From: a virus
Reading direction: 5' to 3' (one strand)
Virus record (IMG/VR): IMGVR_UViG_3300023174_003901
Location: 124,001-188,000 of that record
DNA length: 64,000 bases
Made by a program: the position numbers and the translations under genes. The notes under the pieces were generated by a model that saw only the letters and a list, made by a program, of their open reading frames with translations, made no database searches and was not told the DNA's origin. Positions 33,377 through 41,574 of the stretch are shown here, one piece after another (the stretch's first letter is position 1; each line of letters starts with the position of its first letter).

Positions 33377-34094
33377 ATAATCCGTATCTGCTTTTTACCG
33401 CATCATAATTTTGTGTGATTTCAATTGTGGATAGCGCACGATTATAAACCAACACTTGTGAAATTCTTGCTGTGGCAAATTCACCAGCATCTGGATCACC
33501 ACCAACAAAAAACGGCATGGCAGTCACTCTCAAATCTGGTTGGTCAGCGTCTCTCAAGCCCACTTGTGTGCCATTCACATACATCTTCATGTTGGCTGTG
33601 CCGGCCTGTGTGCCATCGTAAATCACACATATATTCTGCCAGACATTGAGTGTGAACAATTGGAATATTTCTGCAGGATACATTTCAAATTTTTGAGTGG
33701 TCAATTTGTAAAATCTAAGAAGGGTAGTTCCTCTATAGCCCATGAGAACAAAACTGTCTGAATTTCCTGTTGGATATGCCCAGATGTTCCAGGTAAATGC
33801 AGTGGCAGATGTTTGTATCGGCGTCTGATAGGTAAAACTGGTTCTTTGTGATCCAGCACTTCCAAAACTAAAATAACTTGCATCTCCAGCAGATGTAAAT
33901 GTAGGACTGTTGACCAGTGTTCCGTTGTTGCCGTTGCCGCTGATGTCATTCCAGGCAGTGCCTGAGCCGGAATAACTGGAGGTCTGTCCGGCGTCAATAT
34001 ACACTTGTAACCCTGTGGTAACTATGTCAGGACCGGGAGTGCTTCTTACGGTGATTCCTGGACCTATGGTAATTCCTGGACCTATTACTGGCAT
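33375..34094 (-). CDS. LamG-like adhesin with GIxIGxG N-terminus (copy 2)
   Basis: A 239-residue protein beginning MPVIGPGITIGPGITVRS, then LQVYIDAGQTSSYSGSGTAWNDISGNGNNGTL, the usual entry of the LamG_3 fold, with AFTWNIWAYP, WQNICVIYDGTQ..MKMYVNGTQVG and FATARISQVLVYNRALS strands. It is less than 40% alike by eye to its neighbours but keeps the same order of parts, so it is an old duplication or a repeated exchange of tip modules. Confidence 0.8.
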   Translation of the reverse strand: MPVIGPGITIGPGITVRSTPGPDIVTTGLQVYIDAGQTSSYSGSGTAWNDISGNGNNGTLVNSPTFTSAGDASYFSFGSAGSQRTSFTYQTPIQTSATAFTWNIWAYPTGNSDSFVLMGYRGTTLLRFYKLTTQKFEMYPAEIFQLFTLNVWQNICVIYDGTQAGTANMKMYVNGTQVGLRDADQPDLRVTAMPFFVGGDPDAGEFATARISQVLVYNRALSTIEITQNYDAVKSRYGL

Positions 34095-34103
34095 GGTTTG
34101 TCC

Positions 34104-34868
34104 TTAAAACGGTACTGTTGCTGTTTGTGTCACTGTGCCATTGTTGGTCACAGTCTGTGTGCTCGATGTGTCTGTGGTCACTGCCGCGCCCAACATCAAG
34201 TACTTGGTGTTTGCGCCTGATGTGAGTGGTGCTGACGGTGCAGTGATTGTGGCACTGTTGCTGTCATACACAGCCGCACCTGTAGTGATTCTTAGGTTGG
34301 TGATGTTGCCAGGCCAGTAGCCACCATAGTATCTGGCCACCCAGTTATTGTCGCCCCAGACCTGACTGTCTGTTTGTGTACCGCCCGAAGGACTGCCGCC
34401 GCCTACGGCACCGGTTGCCCGTGTGCAAGTCACGTAGTTGGCAGTGTTGGAGAAAGTTCCAACCCACATGGTTTCCAAGTCAGTTGTGGCATTGCGATTC
34501 AGCACTATGTATTGCCACTGACCTATTTTAAATGTACCTGCTGACCAGGTGTAAGAGGGCTGATATCCACCGCCGTATCTGTCCAGGGTAATGTTGGAAT
34601 CACTGGTGAGAAACATGCTCATGCCCACACTTTGATCAGTGCCTATCAGTGCCCGATTGGAGAAGTCACCGGTGTTGTAGAACCAGCCTTCTATAGTAAA
34701 TGCGCCGGCTGCCGGAGTCCACCCAGGAGTCATGCTGATATACTGACTGGTTCCGTTAAACCCTAAACTACCTGCCAGGGGTGTGTAGAGATTGGGAGGA
34801 TCTCCGCCCATAAAAATGCCGCCACCTATGTTGATTCCGCCACCAATTGCTATTCCTGGTAATGCCAT
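34104..34868 (-). CDS. LamG-like adhesin with GIxIGxG N-terminus (copy 3)
   Basis: A 254-residue protein starting MALPGIAIGGGINIGGGIFMGGDPP. A jelly-roll domain follows: SLGFNGTSQYISMTPGW, AFTIEGWFYNTG, GQWQYIVLNRNATTD, and a YYGGYWPGNITNLRITTGAAVYDS closing strand with SAPLT as in copy 1. Together the three copies could be alternative or co-assembled receptor-binding subunits. Confidence 0.8.
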   Translation of the reverse strand: MALPGIAIGGGINIGGGIFMGGDPPNLYTPLAGSLGFNGTSQYISMTPGWTPAAGAFTIEGWFYNTGDFSNRALIGTDQSVGMSMFLTSDSNITLDRYGGGYQPSYTWSAGTFKIGQWQYIVLNRNATTDLETMWVGTFSNTANYVTCTRATGAVGGGSPSGGTQTDSQVWGDNNWVARYYGGYWPGNITNLRITTGAAVYDSNSATITAPSAPLTSGANTKYLMLGAAVTTDTSSTQTVTNNGTVTQTATVPF

Positions 34869-34869
34869 A

Positions 34870-35412
34870 TTATACTCCTGGTATCCATAACCAAACGGCC
34901 TGGCTCATCAAAAGCAAGGCAAATGCGCCAACACCTATGCTGGCTCGATACAAACTGTTCTTCACGCTGAGTATACTGGCAGTGAGTAAAACAATAGCAA
35001 TCTGCAACAGACTGCCTGCGTATGTGTACCAAGGGCTACGTTGCTTGGCCACTGCACGATCTGCTTCAAGAGCACGTGCTTTAGTCATTAGTTCTTTCTT
35101 GCCTTCGCCTGTGGCAGGATCACTTTCATATCTGGCAATCTTTTTGCTGAGTGCGGCAACTTTGTTCACATCCTTGCGGGCCATGGCATCATCCAGGGCC
35201 ATTTCTGCCAAGGTACCTTTGATACTCTTGGCTTGATAAAATGCCCAGGTGTTGTTGGCTTCAATTGTGTCGTTTAAGATACGACTGCTATTGCCATTGC
35301 CCAGGTATGTGTTGATGGCCAACAAGGCTGCCATGACCACAATGACCCATCCGGCTTTGTCTTTGATTTGTGCTTCACGTTCTGAACGTGATAATTGTTT
35401 TTGTTCTGTCAT
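34870..35412 (-). CDS. DUF4337-like membrane protein
   Basis: A 180-residue protein starting MTEQKQLSRSEREAQ with GGAGAAATC upstream (a longer frame starts upstream of the late box and is rejected). One TM segment lies near residues 20-37 and two more at the C-terminus (about 130-172). The soluble middle NTWAFYQAKSIKGT is the hallmark of DUF4337-type proteins. Function unknown; the position suggests a lysis or envelope role. Confidence 0.72.
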   Translation of the reverse strand: MTEQKQLSRSEREAQIKDKAGWVIVVMAALLAINTYLGNGNSSRILNDTIEANNTWAFYQAKSIKGTLAEMALDDAMARKDVNKVAALSKKIARYESDPATGEGKKELMTKARALEADRAVAKQRSPWYTYAGSLLQIAIVLLTASILSVKNSLYRASIGVGAFALLLMSQAVWLWIPGV

Positions 35413-35431
35413 GATTTCTCCGTTGACATTG

Positions 35432-35439
35432 TATTTAAC
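35432..35439 (-). promoter_or_regulatory. Late-promoter-like box GTTAAATA
   Basis: Minus-strand GGTTAAATACAATG, 19 bases before the DUF4337-like start. A short imperfect pairing (CTC..GTT with AAC..GAG) could reach the GGAG site, weaker than at the four clear stem-loops. Confidence 0.45.
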
Positions 35440-36427
35440 CACGAGCAGGGAAATAATCTTCTACTGTGCTTTGACGGCGTATGTCCACGGTCAAGCAGTG
35501 CATGGCACCGTCCCAGAAACTTCTGGTGCGAAATGGCACCCAGTGTACTGTTATACCGCGACGGGACAGTTCTTCTGCTAGTTTTTCATTCTCTGCTAAC
35601 ATAATTACATTTGATTCATTTATACTCAGGCAGTTTAATTCAAAATAGGTTTCTGTGTAGTTGCCCACCCAGTCCTGGGCATGCTGAACAATGTGATCGT
35701 TGAACATGCGATTTGTGCCCACGGTGGTGTCATAAAACTTGCCATTGTACACAGGATAAGGTTGCTGGTAGCCTATGCTGGGGTGTGCATGATACGTGGG
35801 GTTGTCTAGATATATGATTTCCCAGCCGGGAAATGTGCGTTCGTATCCGTTGAAATAATGATTGGCCAGGATCAGTCCAGGCTTTAACACAGCAAAACAC
35901 CCGTCCATGTGCCCACCGTTCTGTTCTACCTGCACTCGATATTCAGGCCACCAATTGCGATACTCAATGTCAAATACATCTGTGTCCAACACAATGTCGC
36001 GACCCACACGCACAACATTGGCACCGTGTACAAACCTATGCGGACTGGTCATTTGCTGGCATCTTGGGTCTTGAACATATTGATCAATGATCCAATCCCA
36101 ACAACTGCCTGCAGAATCCGTTTGATACAGAGTGTGACCAATGACCACATGATCGTCCCGGGGCACAATGGGTGGCTTTTGTAATATGCCGTTTTTTAAA
36201 TGATTGTCTATGCTTGTGAATTGTGGCCGTTGCACCGTCACATTGAATGATTCAATTGTGCGTTGTATTGAATTCAAATCCTCTTGTGTTATTTCAGTTA
36301 ATTGTTGAAATACATCTCTAATCTCTGGGGCAAAATGCTCATACCAGGACGCAGGATAAACATCTCCCAACCAACATTCTTCCAGTTGTGACCACGAGTT
36401 GTGACTGTTGATAGTCGGTAATGTCAA
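35435..36427 (-). CDS. Amidinotransferase-like enzyme (GME superfamily)
   Basis: A 330-residue protein of the glycine/inosamine amidinotransferase type. The N-terminus NSHNSWSQLEECWLGD is the family's SxxEWDxLxExxVG entry. GGHMDG (171-176, His173 and Asp175) and SFWDGAMHCLTVDIRR with Cys311 supply the catalytic His/Asp/Cys. KPPIVPRDDHVVIG (84-97) corresponds to the substrate-binding RPRD loop. It would move an amidino group from arginine to an amine. No partner is seen nearby; it lies between a membrane protein and the endolysin. Product unknown. Confidence 0.82.
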   Translation of the reverse strand: MTLPTINSHNSWSQLEECWLGDVYPASWYEHFAPEIRDVFQQLTEITQEDLNSIQRTIESFNVTVQRPQFTSIDNHLKNGILQKPPIVPRDDHVVIGHTLYQTDSAGSCWDWIIDQYVQDPRCQQMTSPHRFVHGANVVRVGRDIVLDTDVFDIEYRNWWPEYRVQVEQNGGHMDGCFAVLKPGLILANHYFNGYERTFPGWEIIYLDNPTYHAHPSIGYQQPYPVYNGKFYDTTVGTNRMFNDHIVQHAQDWVGNYTETYFELNCLSINESNVIMLAENEKLAEELSRRGITVHWVPFRTRSFWDGAMHCLTVDIRRQSTVEDYFPARG

Positions 36428-37045
36428 TCAAGCACCCAGTACGTGTAATGCGTGTTCAGTATGACTGATACGATCGTCCAGGCCAATGTAGCCACCATTG
36501 ATGGCACGAGTCAGGCCTTTGACATCATTTGCATCAGCAAAGCGATTTAAATTGTTTTGTTCCCAGAACCAGCAGGCTGACTGTGCGGCACCTTCAAAGG
36601 TGGCCAAGTATTCGCTTGCTTCTTCTACTGTGATACCCAATGACCCTGCAAAGAATGTGTAGTTGTCTTTGCCTGTGAGTTGTATAAGTCCACGTCCGCA
36701 GTATCTATAGCCGTCGCCTGACGCTTCGTCGCCATTGCCCATTCTTTTGGCGTAGACTCTATTGGCAATCCGTTCAGGTTTATTGGCGTATTGTTGTGCC
36801 AATTCAGCAGTGGGAAAATACTTGGCAAATGTCTTTTGTAGGCTGACTGCTTTGTAATTCAAATTCTCTTTGATAAAAACAAAATTTCCTGACTCATGTG
36901 CGCATTGTGCTATGAAATGTGCAACTCTTAATGGAGTATTAATTTCGTAGTCGTCCAACAATTGCTCTAGTGCTTCATACCAGTGATCAATATGCGGATT
37001 CTTGACCATTTGTTTTAATTGGTCTTTTGTCAAGATTGTGCTCAT
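36428..37045 (-). CDS. Endolysin, GH19 chitinase-like
   Basis: A 205-residue lysozyme-like glycoside hydrolase. AHFIAQCAHESGNFVF (about 42-57) holds the first catalytic Glu (HES) and the YRYCGRGLIQLTGKDNYTFF segment (about 113-132) the conserved substrate strand. The end, TRAINGGYIGLDDRISHT, is the family's third block. It has no signal peptide, so it depends on a holin. It overlaps the Rz1-like gene by four bases. Confidence 0.92.
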   Translation of the reverse strand: MSTILTKDQLKQMVKNPHIDHWYEALEQLLDDYEINTPLRVAHFIAQCAHESGNFVFIKENLNYKAVSLQKTFAKYFPTAELAQQYANKPERIANRVYAKRMGNGDEASGDGYRYCGRGLIQLTGKDNYTFFAGSLGITVEEASEYLATFEGAAQSACWFWEQNNLNRFADANDVKGLTRAINGGYIGLDDRISHTEHALHVLGA

Positions 37046-37353
37046 TTTTGGGCTCCTTCATGTATTATTTTTTGTATGCGGTACCATTCTTGCCAGGCAT
37101 CTGTCTTTACTGCACACTCATAATAGGTACTGTAGTTGACAGTGACTGTGTTGGCCACATCACTTAACTTAGCATTGTCCTTTAACTTTTGCAAGTCAGG
37201 ACACACAGTCATTGCACCCTTGCCAGGCGGTTCAGGGAATTTTGCTGTGACAGGCACTGCTGTGGCACATCCTGATATGGCCAGAATCACCATAATGACT
37301 AGAGAAAATATAATCAGACTTGATATAACCTGTTGGTCTCGTTGATCTTTCAT
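37042..37353 (-). CDS. Rz1-like outer spanin lipoprotein
   Basis: A 103-residue protein with a hydrophobic signal (SSLIIFSLVIMVILAISGC) ending in a lipobox-like AISGC, then a Pro-rich start (VPVTAKFPEPPGKG) and a soluble part. The two spare cysteines (TVCPDL, YECAV) are usual for o-spanins. Together with the next gene it forms an Rz/Rz1 pair disrupting the outer membrane of a Gram-negative host. Confidence 0.72.
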   Translation of the reverse strand: MKDQRDQQVISSLIIFSLVIMVILAISGCATAVPVTAKFPEPPGKGAMTVCPDLQKLKDNAKLSDVANTVTVNYSTYYECAVKTDAWQEWYRIQKIIHEGAQK

Positions 37354-37793
37354 TTTGGCGGCGCCTCCGCGGCACGATTGTGTGCGTCAATAAATGGTGG
37401 TGGAATCACGCATTGGTCATTGTATCGCACAACTTCACGGTCAACATACTGTCGGATGTATGTCATGCGCTGGCGGATTTCTGTTGTTTGTTTTTGTGTC
37501 TTGGAATCAATTTGGGCATTGGCTTCTGCTGATGCTTTTTCTGCCTCGGCCAAGCGTGCCTCTACTGCTGCCACACGCTCACGCCATTCTGTTTCCACAG
37601 CAATACCGCCGCGAAAGTAAACACCCAGCACTAGTAACGCAATGCCGGCCAGTTTAAAGCCCAGTTGATAGGGCCATAATACAGGAACACGATGTGCAAC
37701 AAAGCCTGCCGCAGTGGCCACAATACCTGTGAGTAACAAGATATTACAGAACCATAAGATAACAGAGTCAGGGAGAAAGTGTAGGATAAACAT
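37350..37793 (-). CDS. Rz-like inner-membrane spanin
   Basis: A 147-residue protein with two hydrophobic segments (about 8-32 and 42-62) followed by a coiled coil (EWRERVAAVEARLAEAEKASAEANAQID) and a basic C-terminus with a cysteine (YNDQCVIPPPF). The start codon is in the arm of a stem-loop at 37785-37809. Gene order Rz-like, Rz1-like, endolysin is read on the minus strand in transcription order. Confidence 0.68.
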   Translation of the reverse strand: MFILHFLPDSVILWFCNILLLTGIVATAAGFVAHRVPVLWPYQLGFKLAGIALLVLGVYFRGGIAVETEWRERVAAVEARLAEAEKASAEANAQIDSKTQKQTTEIRQRMTYIRQYVDREVVRYNDQCVIPPPFIDAHNRAAEAPPK

Positions 37794-37809
37794 TATGCTA
37801 ATATTTATC
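37785..37809 (-). promoter_or_regulatory. Start-codon-hiding stem-loop with late-promoter box
   Basis: Minus strand: GATAAATATTA (37799-37809), loop of three bases, TAATGTTTATC (37785-37795); 11 pairs with one G-U. GATAAATA (37802-37809) in the upstream arm is a late-type box and the downstream arm holds the ATG of the Rz-like gene. RNA begun at the box would lack most of the upstream arm. Confidence 0.55.
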
Positions 37810-37824
37810 GTTGATAACTACTTG

Positions 37825-39066
37825 ATGAATGTTCTAATTCTTACACCGGATGCAGTGGGCAGTACTTTGTTGCAACGTATGTTGACCATTTACATGCAAT
37901 TTCATGCGTTTGGCCGTCCAGTTATCAACCTACACGAACTGACCAATGGCCTGGCCCGATACTACAGCCCTGAATTCAATCAAGAATTGGTCAGTAAACA
38001 TGCCTTGAAAGAGTGGGGATATCATCAGTCACTGGCACAGGTGACTGAGATGTTGAGCAGTGTGGATCACTACAAAACGTCAAGACTTGCACACTATCAT
38101 ATTGTGCGCCGCGGGGACTCCGTGGCGGAACAAATTCCATTTTATAATTATCTCAATGAGAATTTTTTTGTAATTGCCTGCCGACGTGAGAACGTGTTTG
38201 AGCATGCGCTCAGCATGACTCTCAGCACTGTGACAAAAAAACTCAATGTGTACGATGTGTATGAAAAAGTAGACACTTTTTATGACATGTACAAATCTGG
38301 GATCAACCTGGATGCCACAGTATTTGAGCGCCAATTGACAGCCTACAAAAATTATCTCACCTGGAGTGAACAGTATTTTGATATTGGTGCATATTTCCAT
38401 TACGAAAAAGATATTCCCAGACTGGAACAATACATCCTAAATCTGCCGGTATTTGCCGCACAGGCCACACAGATAACCTGGGATCAAAATTTCGGGCACA
38501 GTTTCAATGACTGGAATCAAATGCACTATATCCGTAGCAATCCTAGTGCATTGTCCTGTCTGCCCGCACAGGCCGTGGAAAAATTGTTGTTGACTCTGGA
38601 TCCAGTTGATGATTATCAACAGCACAGTCAGCCAGAAATGCCGCCTGTTTATTCTGCCGCAGATCTTGCGGCGCTGCCTGAACATGTGGTCAACACCTGG
38701 ACTCGTGACGTGATCAGCCGCACAGGCATTGTGCCTTTCCTGGACTCAGAAAAACAGCAAAAACTAGCACCATATGAGTCTGGTTATGCCATGGCCAAAG
38801 CCACAATAGATCAAATGATCCAATTAGGCATAATGGTCAGTGGCCCGCCTATCAAAAAACAAACACTAGATGACAAGCACCAAATAATCAAAAATTTTGA
38901 TCAATTGATCACAGTGTACAACCATTGGATTGAACAAAATCCTGGTATTGGAGAGCCCATTGACAGTGATAAAATACAGAATCAAATATCAACAGAATCT
39001 AACTTCTGGAATTCAATTATGAATTCAAAAGATTCTGTACCTGCGTTGCTACCCATTCAGCCGTGA
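37825..39066 (+). CDS. Sulfotransferase-like P-loop protein (plus strand)
   Basis: A 413-residue protein from MNVLILTPDAVGSTLLQRML, where TPDAVGSTLLQ is a 5'-phosphosulfate-type loop. VIACRRENVFEHALSMTLS (about 115-133) fits the RxxxxxxxxS 3'-phosphate region. The C-terminal half (about 250-413) is a separate helical domain of unknown function. It is one of three plus-strand genes and converges with the SGNH gene, overlapping it by 50 bases. Starts further upstream are possible but would lie in the stem-loop; no strong Shine-Dalgarno sequence is seen. Confidence 0.65.
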   Translation: MNVLILTPDAVGSTLLQRMLTIYMQFHAFGRPVINLHELTNGLARYYSPEFNQELVSKHALKEWGYHQSLAQVTEMLSSVDHYKTSRLAHYHIVRRGDSVAEQIPFYNYLNENFFVIACRRENVFEHALSMTLSTVTKKLNVYDVYEKVDTFYDMYKSGINLDATVFERQLTAYKNYLTWSEQYFDIGAYFHYEKDIPRLEQYILNLPVFAAQATQITWDQNFGHSFNDWNQMHYIRSNPSALSCLPAQAVEKLLLTLDPVDDYQQHSQPEMPPVYSAADLAALPEHVVNTWTRDVISRTGIVPFLDSEKQQKLAPYESGYAMAKATIDQMIQLGIMVSGPPIKKQTLDDKHQIIKNFDQLITVYNHWIEQNPGIGEPIDSDKIQNQISTESNFWNSIMNSKDSVPALLPIQP

Positions 39067-39880
39067 GGAGATCAAAGTGCAGTCCGTCACGTGCTCGATC
39101 CAGATATTCAACTCTTATTAAATCACACAAAAACTCAGGATGACTCTGTTGTATTGCTTGAAACTCCAGCAAGCCCTTGATATCTATACCGTGTAGTGTG
39201 CGCAATTCTGTGACAATTTCGGGATAAAGATCCTGACATTCTGTTGAACTTGATGGCAACAGAATTGGCCAATTAGGATCACGTGTTTTTTGCCAGGCCG
39301 CATCAGTAAAGGAGTTATTGCTGAAGTTTGGCACAATAGATTCTATCACACGTGAATTTGCACAATGTGTACGAACCTTTTTCCTACATGAATAGAAATT
39401 TTCAAAATCCTGTATATCAGTTGACTTCACATGATGCTGACGACGATCCAGATCCGACAGGTCAGCGTCAGGGTGTTCTCGACGATGCAAATAACTCCAC
39501 ATTATCACAATGTCACTGGGTCCGGCAAGATCATATGCATCACATGCTGTTCTAGCAATCCATTCATTGCTGGCCCCGTCCATGGCCACCGTGATCACAC
39601 GGCGCTGACTGTGTTGGCTCAGCACTTGAGGCCAGGTGTGCTCAAAGCAACTGCCCAGGCCTACGGTAAAACTATCACCCAGGCACCACACAGCAGACTC
39701 TAAATCCTCCGGCCATTCCTGATCTCTAAATCCTCTGCTGTTGTATCGGTAGTCAATTGAGTGTGGCCATTGTGTGAACACTTCCCGGTCTAAACATCTG
39801 TTCAAACTGTCCATTCCAGAATAGTCAAACTGTTGGTTGGCAAGTTCAGGCAGGGTCAATGGACCATTGACTGCGTTCAT
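39017..39880 (-). CDS. SGNH/GDSL hydrolase-like protein (copy A)
   Basis: A 287-residue protein with the SGNH blocks: GDSFTVGLG (about 68-76, nucleophile Ser), VAMDGASNEWIAR (block II Gly), DIVIMWSYLHRREH (block III, where the usual Asn is replaced) and a final DRARDGLHFDLLTAEW with the Asp-x-x-His pair. SGNH enzymes remove or transfer acyl groups on glycans. The N-terminal 60 residues (LDREVFTQWPHSIDYRYNSRGFRDQEWP) match those of copy D at 51544. It is adjacent to sulfotransferase-like genes on both sides. Confidence 0.72.
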   Translation of the reverse strand: MNAVNGPLTLPELANQQFDYSGMDSLNRCLDREVFTQWPHSIDYRYNSRGFRDQEWPEDLESAVWCLGDSFTVGLGSCFEHTWPQVLSQHSQRRVITVAMDGASNEWIARTACDAYDLAGPSDIVIMWSYLHRREHPDADLSDLDRRQHHVKSTDIQDFENFYSCRKKVRTHCANSRVIESIVPNFSNNSFTDAAWQKTRDPNWPILLPSSSTECQDLYPEIVTELRTLHGIDIKGLLEFQAIQQSHPEFLCDLIRVEYLDRARDGLHFDLLTAEWVATQVQNLLNS

Positions 39881-39892
39881 ATTTGACCCTGG

Positions 39893-40117
39893 TTAATCTT
39901 TGTCTGTGACAATTACTGCCACATTATCTACCCAGACCATTCGCCCAACACAAGCAATATTCCATTTGGTTTCACCATGCTCTTGAGTGCATTCTGTGTA
40001 GGTTTCGCCAATCAATCTCACATCTTTGGCCAGATGTTCCGTACCATTTTCAAATATGCGCCAAACCAATTCTGAGCCATTGTGTCGGGTGTTGAATCTC
40101 ACGTGGTACTTATTCAA
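39893..40117 (-). CDS. Small beta-rich protein, 74 aa
   Basis: MNKYHVRFNTRHNGSELVWRIFENG followed by HLAKDVRLIGETYTEC and a KWNIACVGRMVWVDNVAVIV end: two or three strands in a simple barrel pattern. It overlaps the kinase/nucleotidylyltransferase gene by eight bases. I recall similar short proteins in cyanophages; function unknown. Confidence 0.65.
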   Translation of the reverse strand: MNKYHVRFNTRHNGSELVWRIFENGTEHLAKDVRLIGETYTECTQEHGETKWNIACVGRMVWVDNVAVIVTDKD

Positions 40118-40952
40118 GGCCCAGAGACTTTCTTATATTGGTCGCAGAGATATTGGTAATCGATTGGTCAAAGGATTCTTGCTCGATTGTGTAACCCACG
40201 TCGCGACCATAAGTGATATTAACAATATTAGGAACAACCTGAATTTCATATTGACCTTGGTATACAGTATCTAAATCCCTGCGTATGAAGTATTTAACTT
40301 GCTCAATGGCAAAAGGATTTGTGCCTTGCCAACCCTGGCAATCACGTATTTGTATAACCACCTGCCCTGTTTTGGCAATGGCACGTTCAAACAAGGCACG
40401 ATGTCCTGCATGCCACGGCTGCCAGCGACCCAGCATTTGCACAGTTTCCTTTTGCCAATCGAATGTGGGTCTACGGCGATTCTCAATTATGTGCTCGCCC
40501 ACAAATTCCACCCATTTCTCTGCGTTCTGTTCTGTAATGCGGAAATCATAAACTTCAGGTGGCACAAACATCCGGTTGGTGTCTTCAAAACGGCCTTTTT
40601 CAATTGTGTCAATCCAAATGCACCAATCTGCTTTGAAATTGTTGCGCATTTCCACCAAGGGTGCCACAAAGTCCACAATACAATAGTCAGTATTGGCTTC
40701 GTCTGCTAGGTCTCGCATGCGCAGACTTTGTCTAACTCGTCCTTCTGTTGAGAAGTCCCAATCATTGTAGTGTCTACGCACTTCGTCGGCATTGAGCCAT
40801 GCCACTGTGATTCGAGCATCAGCAATGGGTCTTAGACTGTGCTCATTGATGGGTGTGATGTGATCTTCGAGATAGCGTTTTAATCGTTCTGCAAAGTAGG
40901 TTTTGCCCGAGCCGGGCAGGCCCATTATTAATATGCGTTTAGGTGTTTTCAT
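40110..40952 (-). CDS. APS-kinase-like / nucleotidylyltransferase fusion
   Basis: A 280-residue two-domain protein. Residues 1-160 resemble adenylylsulfate kinase: Walker A GLPGSGKT (11-18), WLNADEVRRHYNDWDFS (53-69, the D.D.vR....d..Fs motif), DYCIVDFVAPLVEMR (89-103) and a lid FEDTNRMFVPPEVYDF. Residues 170-280 form a NMNAT/cytidylyltransferase-like domain: GRWQPWHAGH (175-184), NPFAIEQVKYFI and ISATNIR (268-274). In animals APS kinase is fused to ATP sulfurylase in the same order; here the second domain looks smaller and more NMNAT-like. It could make PAPS for the sulfotransferase-like neighbours, or a different nucleotide. Inference. Confidence 0.78.
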   Translation of the reverse strand: MKTPKRILIMGLPGSGKTYFAERLKRYLEDHITPINEHSLRPIADARITVAWLNADEVRRHYNDWDFSTEGRVRQSLRMRDLADEANTDYCIVDFVAPLVEMRNNFKADWCIWIDTIEKGRFEDTNRMFVPPEVYDFRITEQNAEKWVEFVGEHIIENRRRPTFDWQKETVQMLGRWQPWHAGHRALFERAIAKTGQVVIQIRDCQGWQGTNPFAIEQVKYFIRRDLDTVYQGQYEIQVVPNIVNITYGRDVGYTIEQESFDQSITNISATNIRKSLGLE

Positions 40953-41574
40953 AGTAGTTCTCCAGTATAAATTTGGCTATAGATTCATGTTCAGAATCTG
41001 AGGGGTGTTTGACATGTGGTATTAATTTATTAGTTATTAAATCATTGATAGTTAAATCCACTAATTTTATTTGTTTTGCATCACAATGTGCTTGGATTGC
41101 CTGCCGATAATTCCGAGTCTTTTTTGCCATTTCCTGGCTGTCAAAATAATTTTCAATCAAGAATGGGTACACCGCAGATAGATCATTTATCGCCTGATCA
41201 CTATCGCCGGTGAACCATGCTCCATGCTCGCGCTTGTCGTGCATTTCAAAGTTGACTAAATCAATCATGCTACTGGCCCAATTGGGCAACACAAACCAAT
41301 GTCGATTTTGATTTTTCCAATACAGTCGTTCATTGCTGGTCCACATCACAACAACAGAATGTATATTGTTTGCGCTGTGTAAATGGTCCATGACACTGTG
41401 AAATATGTATTCATTTGACGCACCACTCAAGGCAACATTTACTAGTTCTGTGTTTAATGCTCGAGACATATAAGCAGAGTAGGATCTTTTGACATTTTCT
41501 TCATGCATGAATCCGTTGTACAACTCTGCACCGTGAGTGACTGAACATCCTGACACCAGTAACTTTTGTTTCAT
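40939..41574 (-). CDS. SGNH-hydrolase-like protein (copy B)
   Basis: A 211-residue protein: LLVSGCSVTHGAELYN (GCS replaces GDS, Ser retained), VALSGASNEYIFHSV (block II), SVVVMWTSNERLYW (block III, Asn present) and KHPSDSEHESIAKFIL (Asp..His). It overlaps the following sulfotransferase-like gene by four bases and the APS-kinase-like gene by 14, so it is made with both. Confidence 0.72.
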   Translation of the reverse strand: MKQKLLVSGCSVTHGAELYNGFMHEENVKRSYSAYMSRALNTELVNVALSGASNEYIFHSVMDHLHSANNIHSVVVMWTSNERLYWKNQNRHWFVLPNWASSMIDLVNFEMHDKREHGAWFTGDSDQAINDLSAVYPFLIENYFDSQEMAKKTRNYRQAIQAHCDAKQIKLVDLTINDLITNKLIPHVKHPSDSEHESIAKFILENYYENT

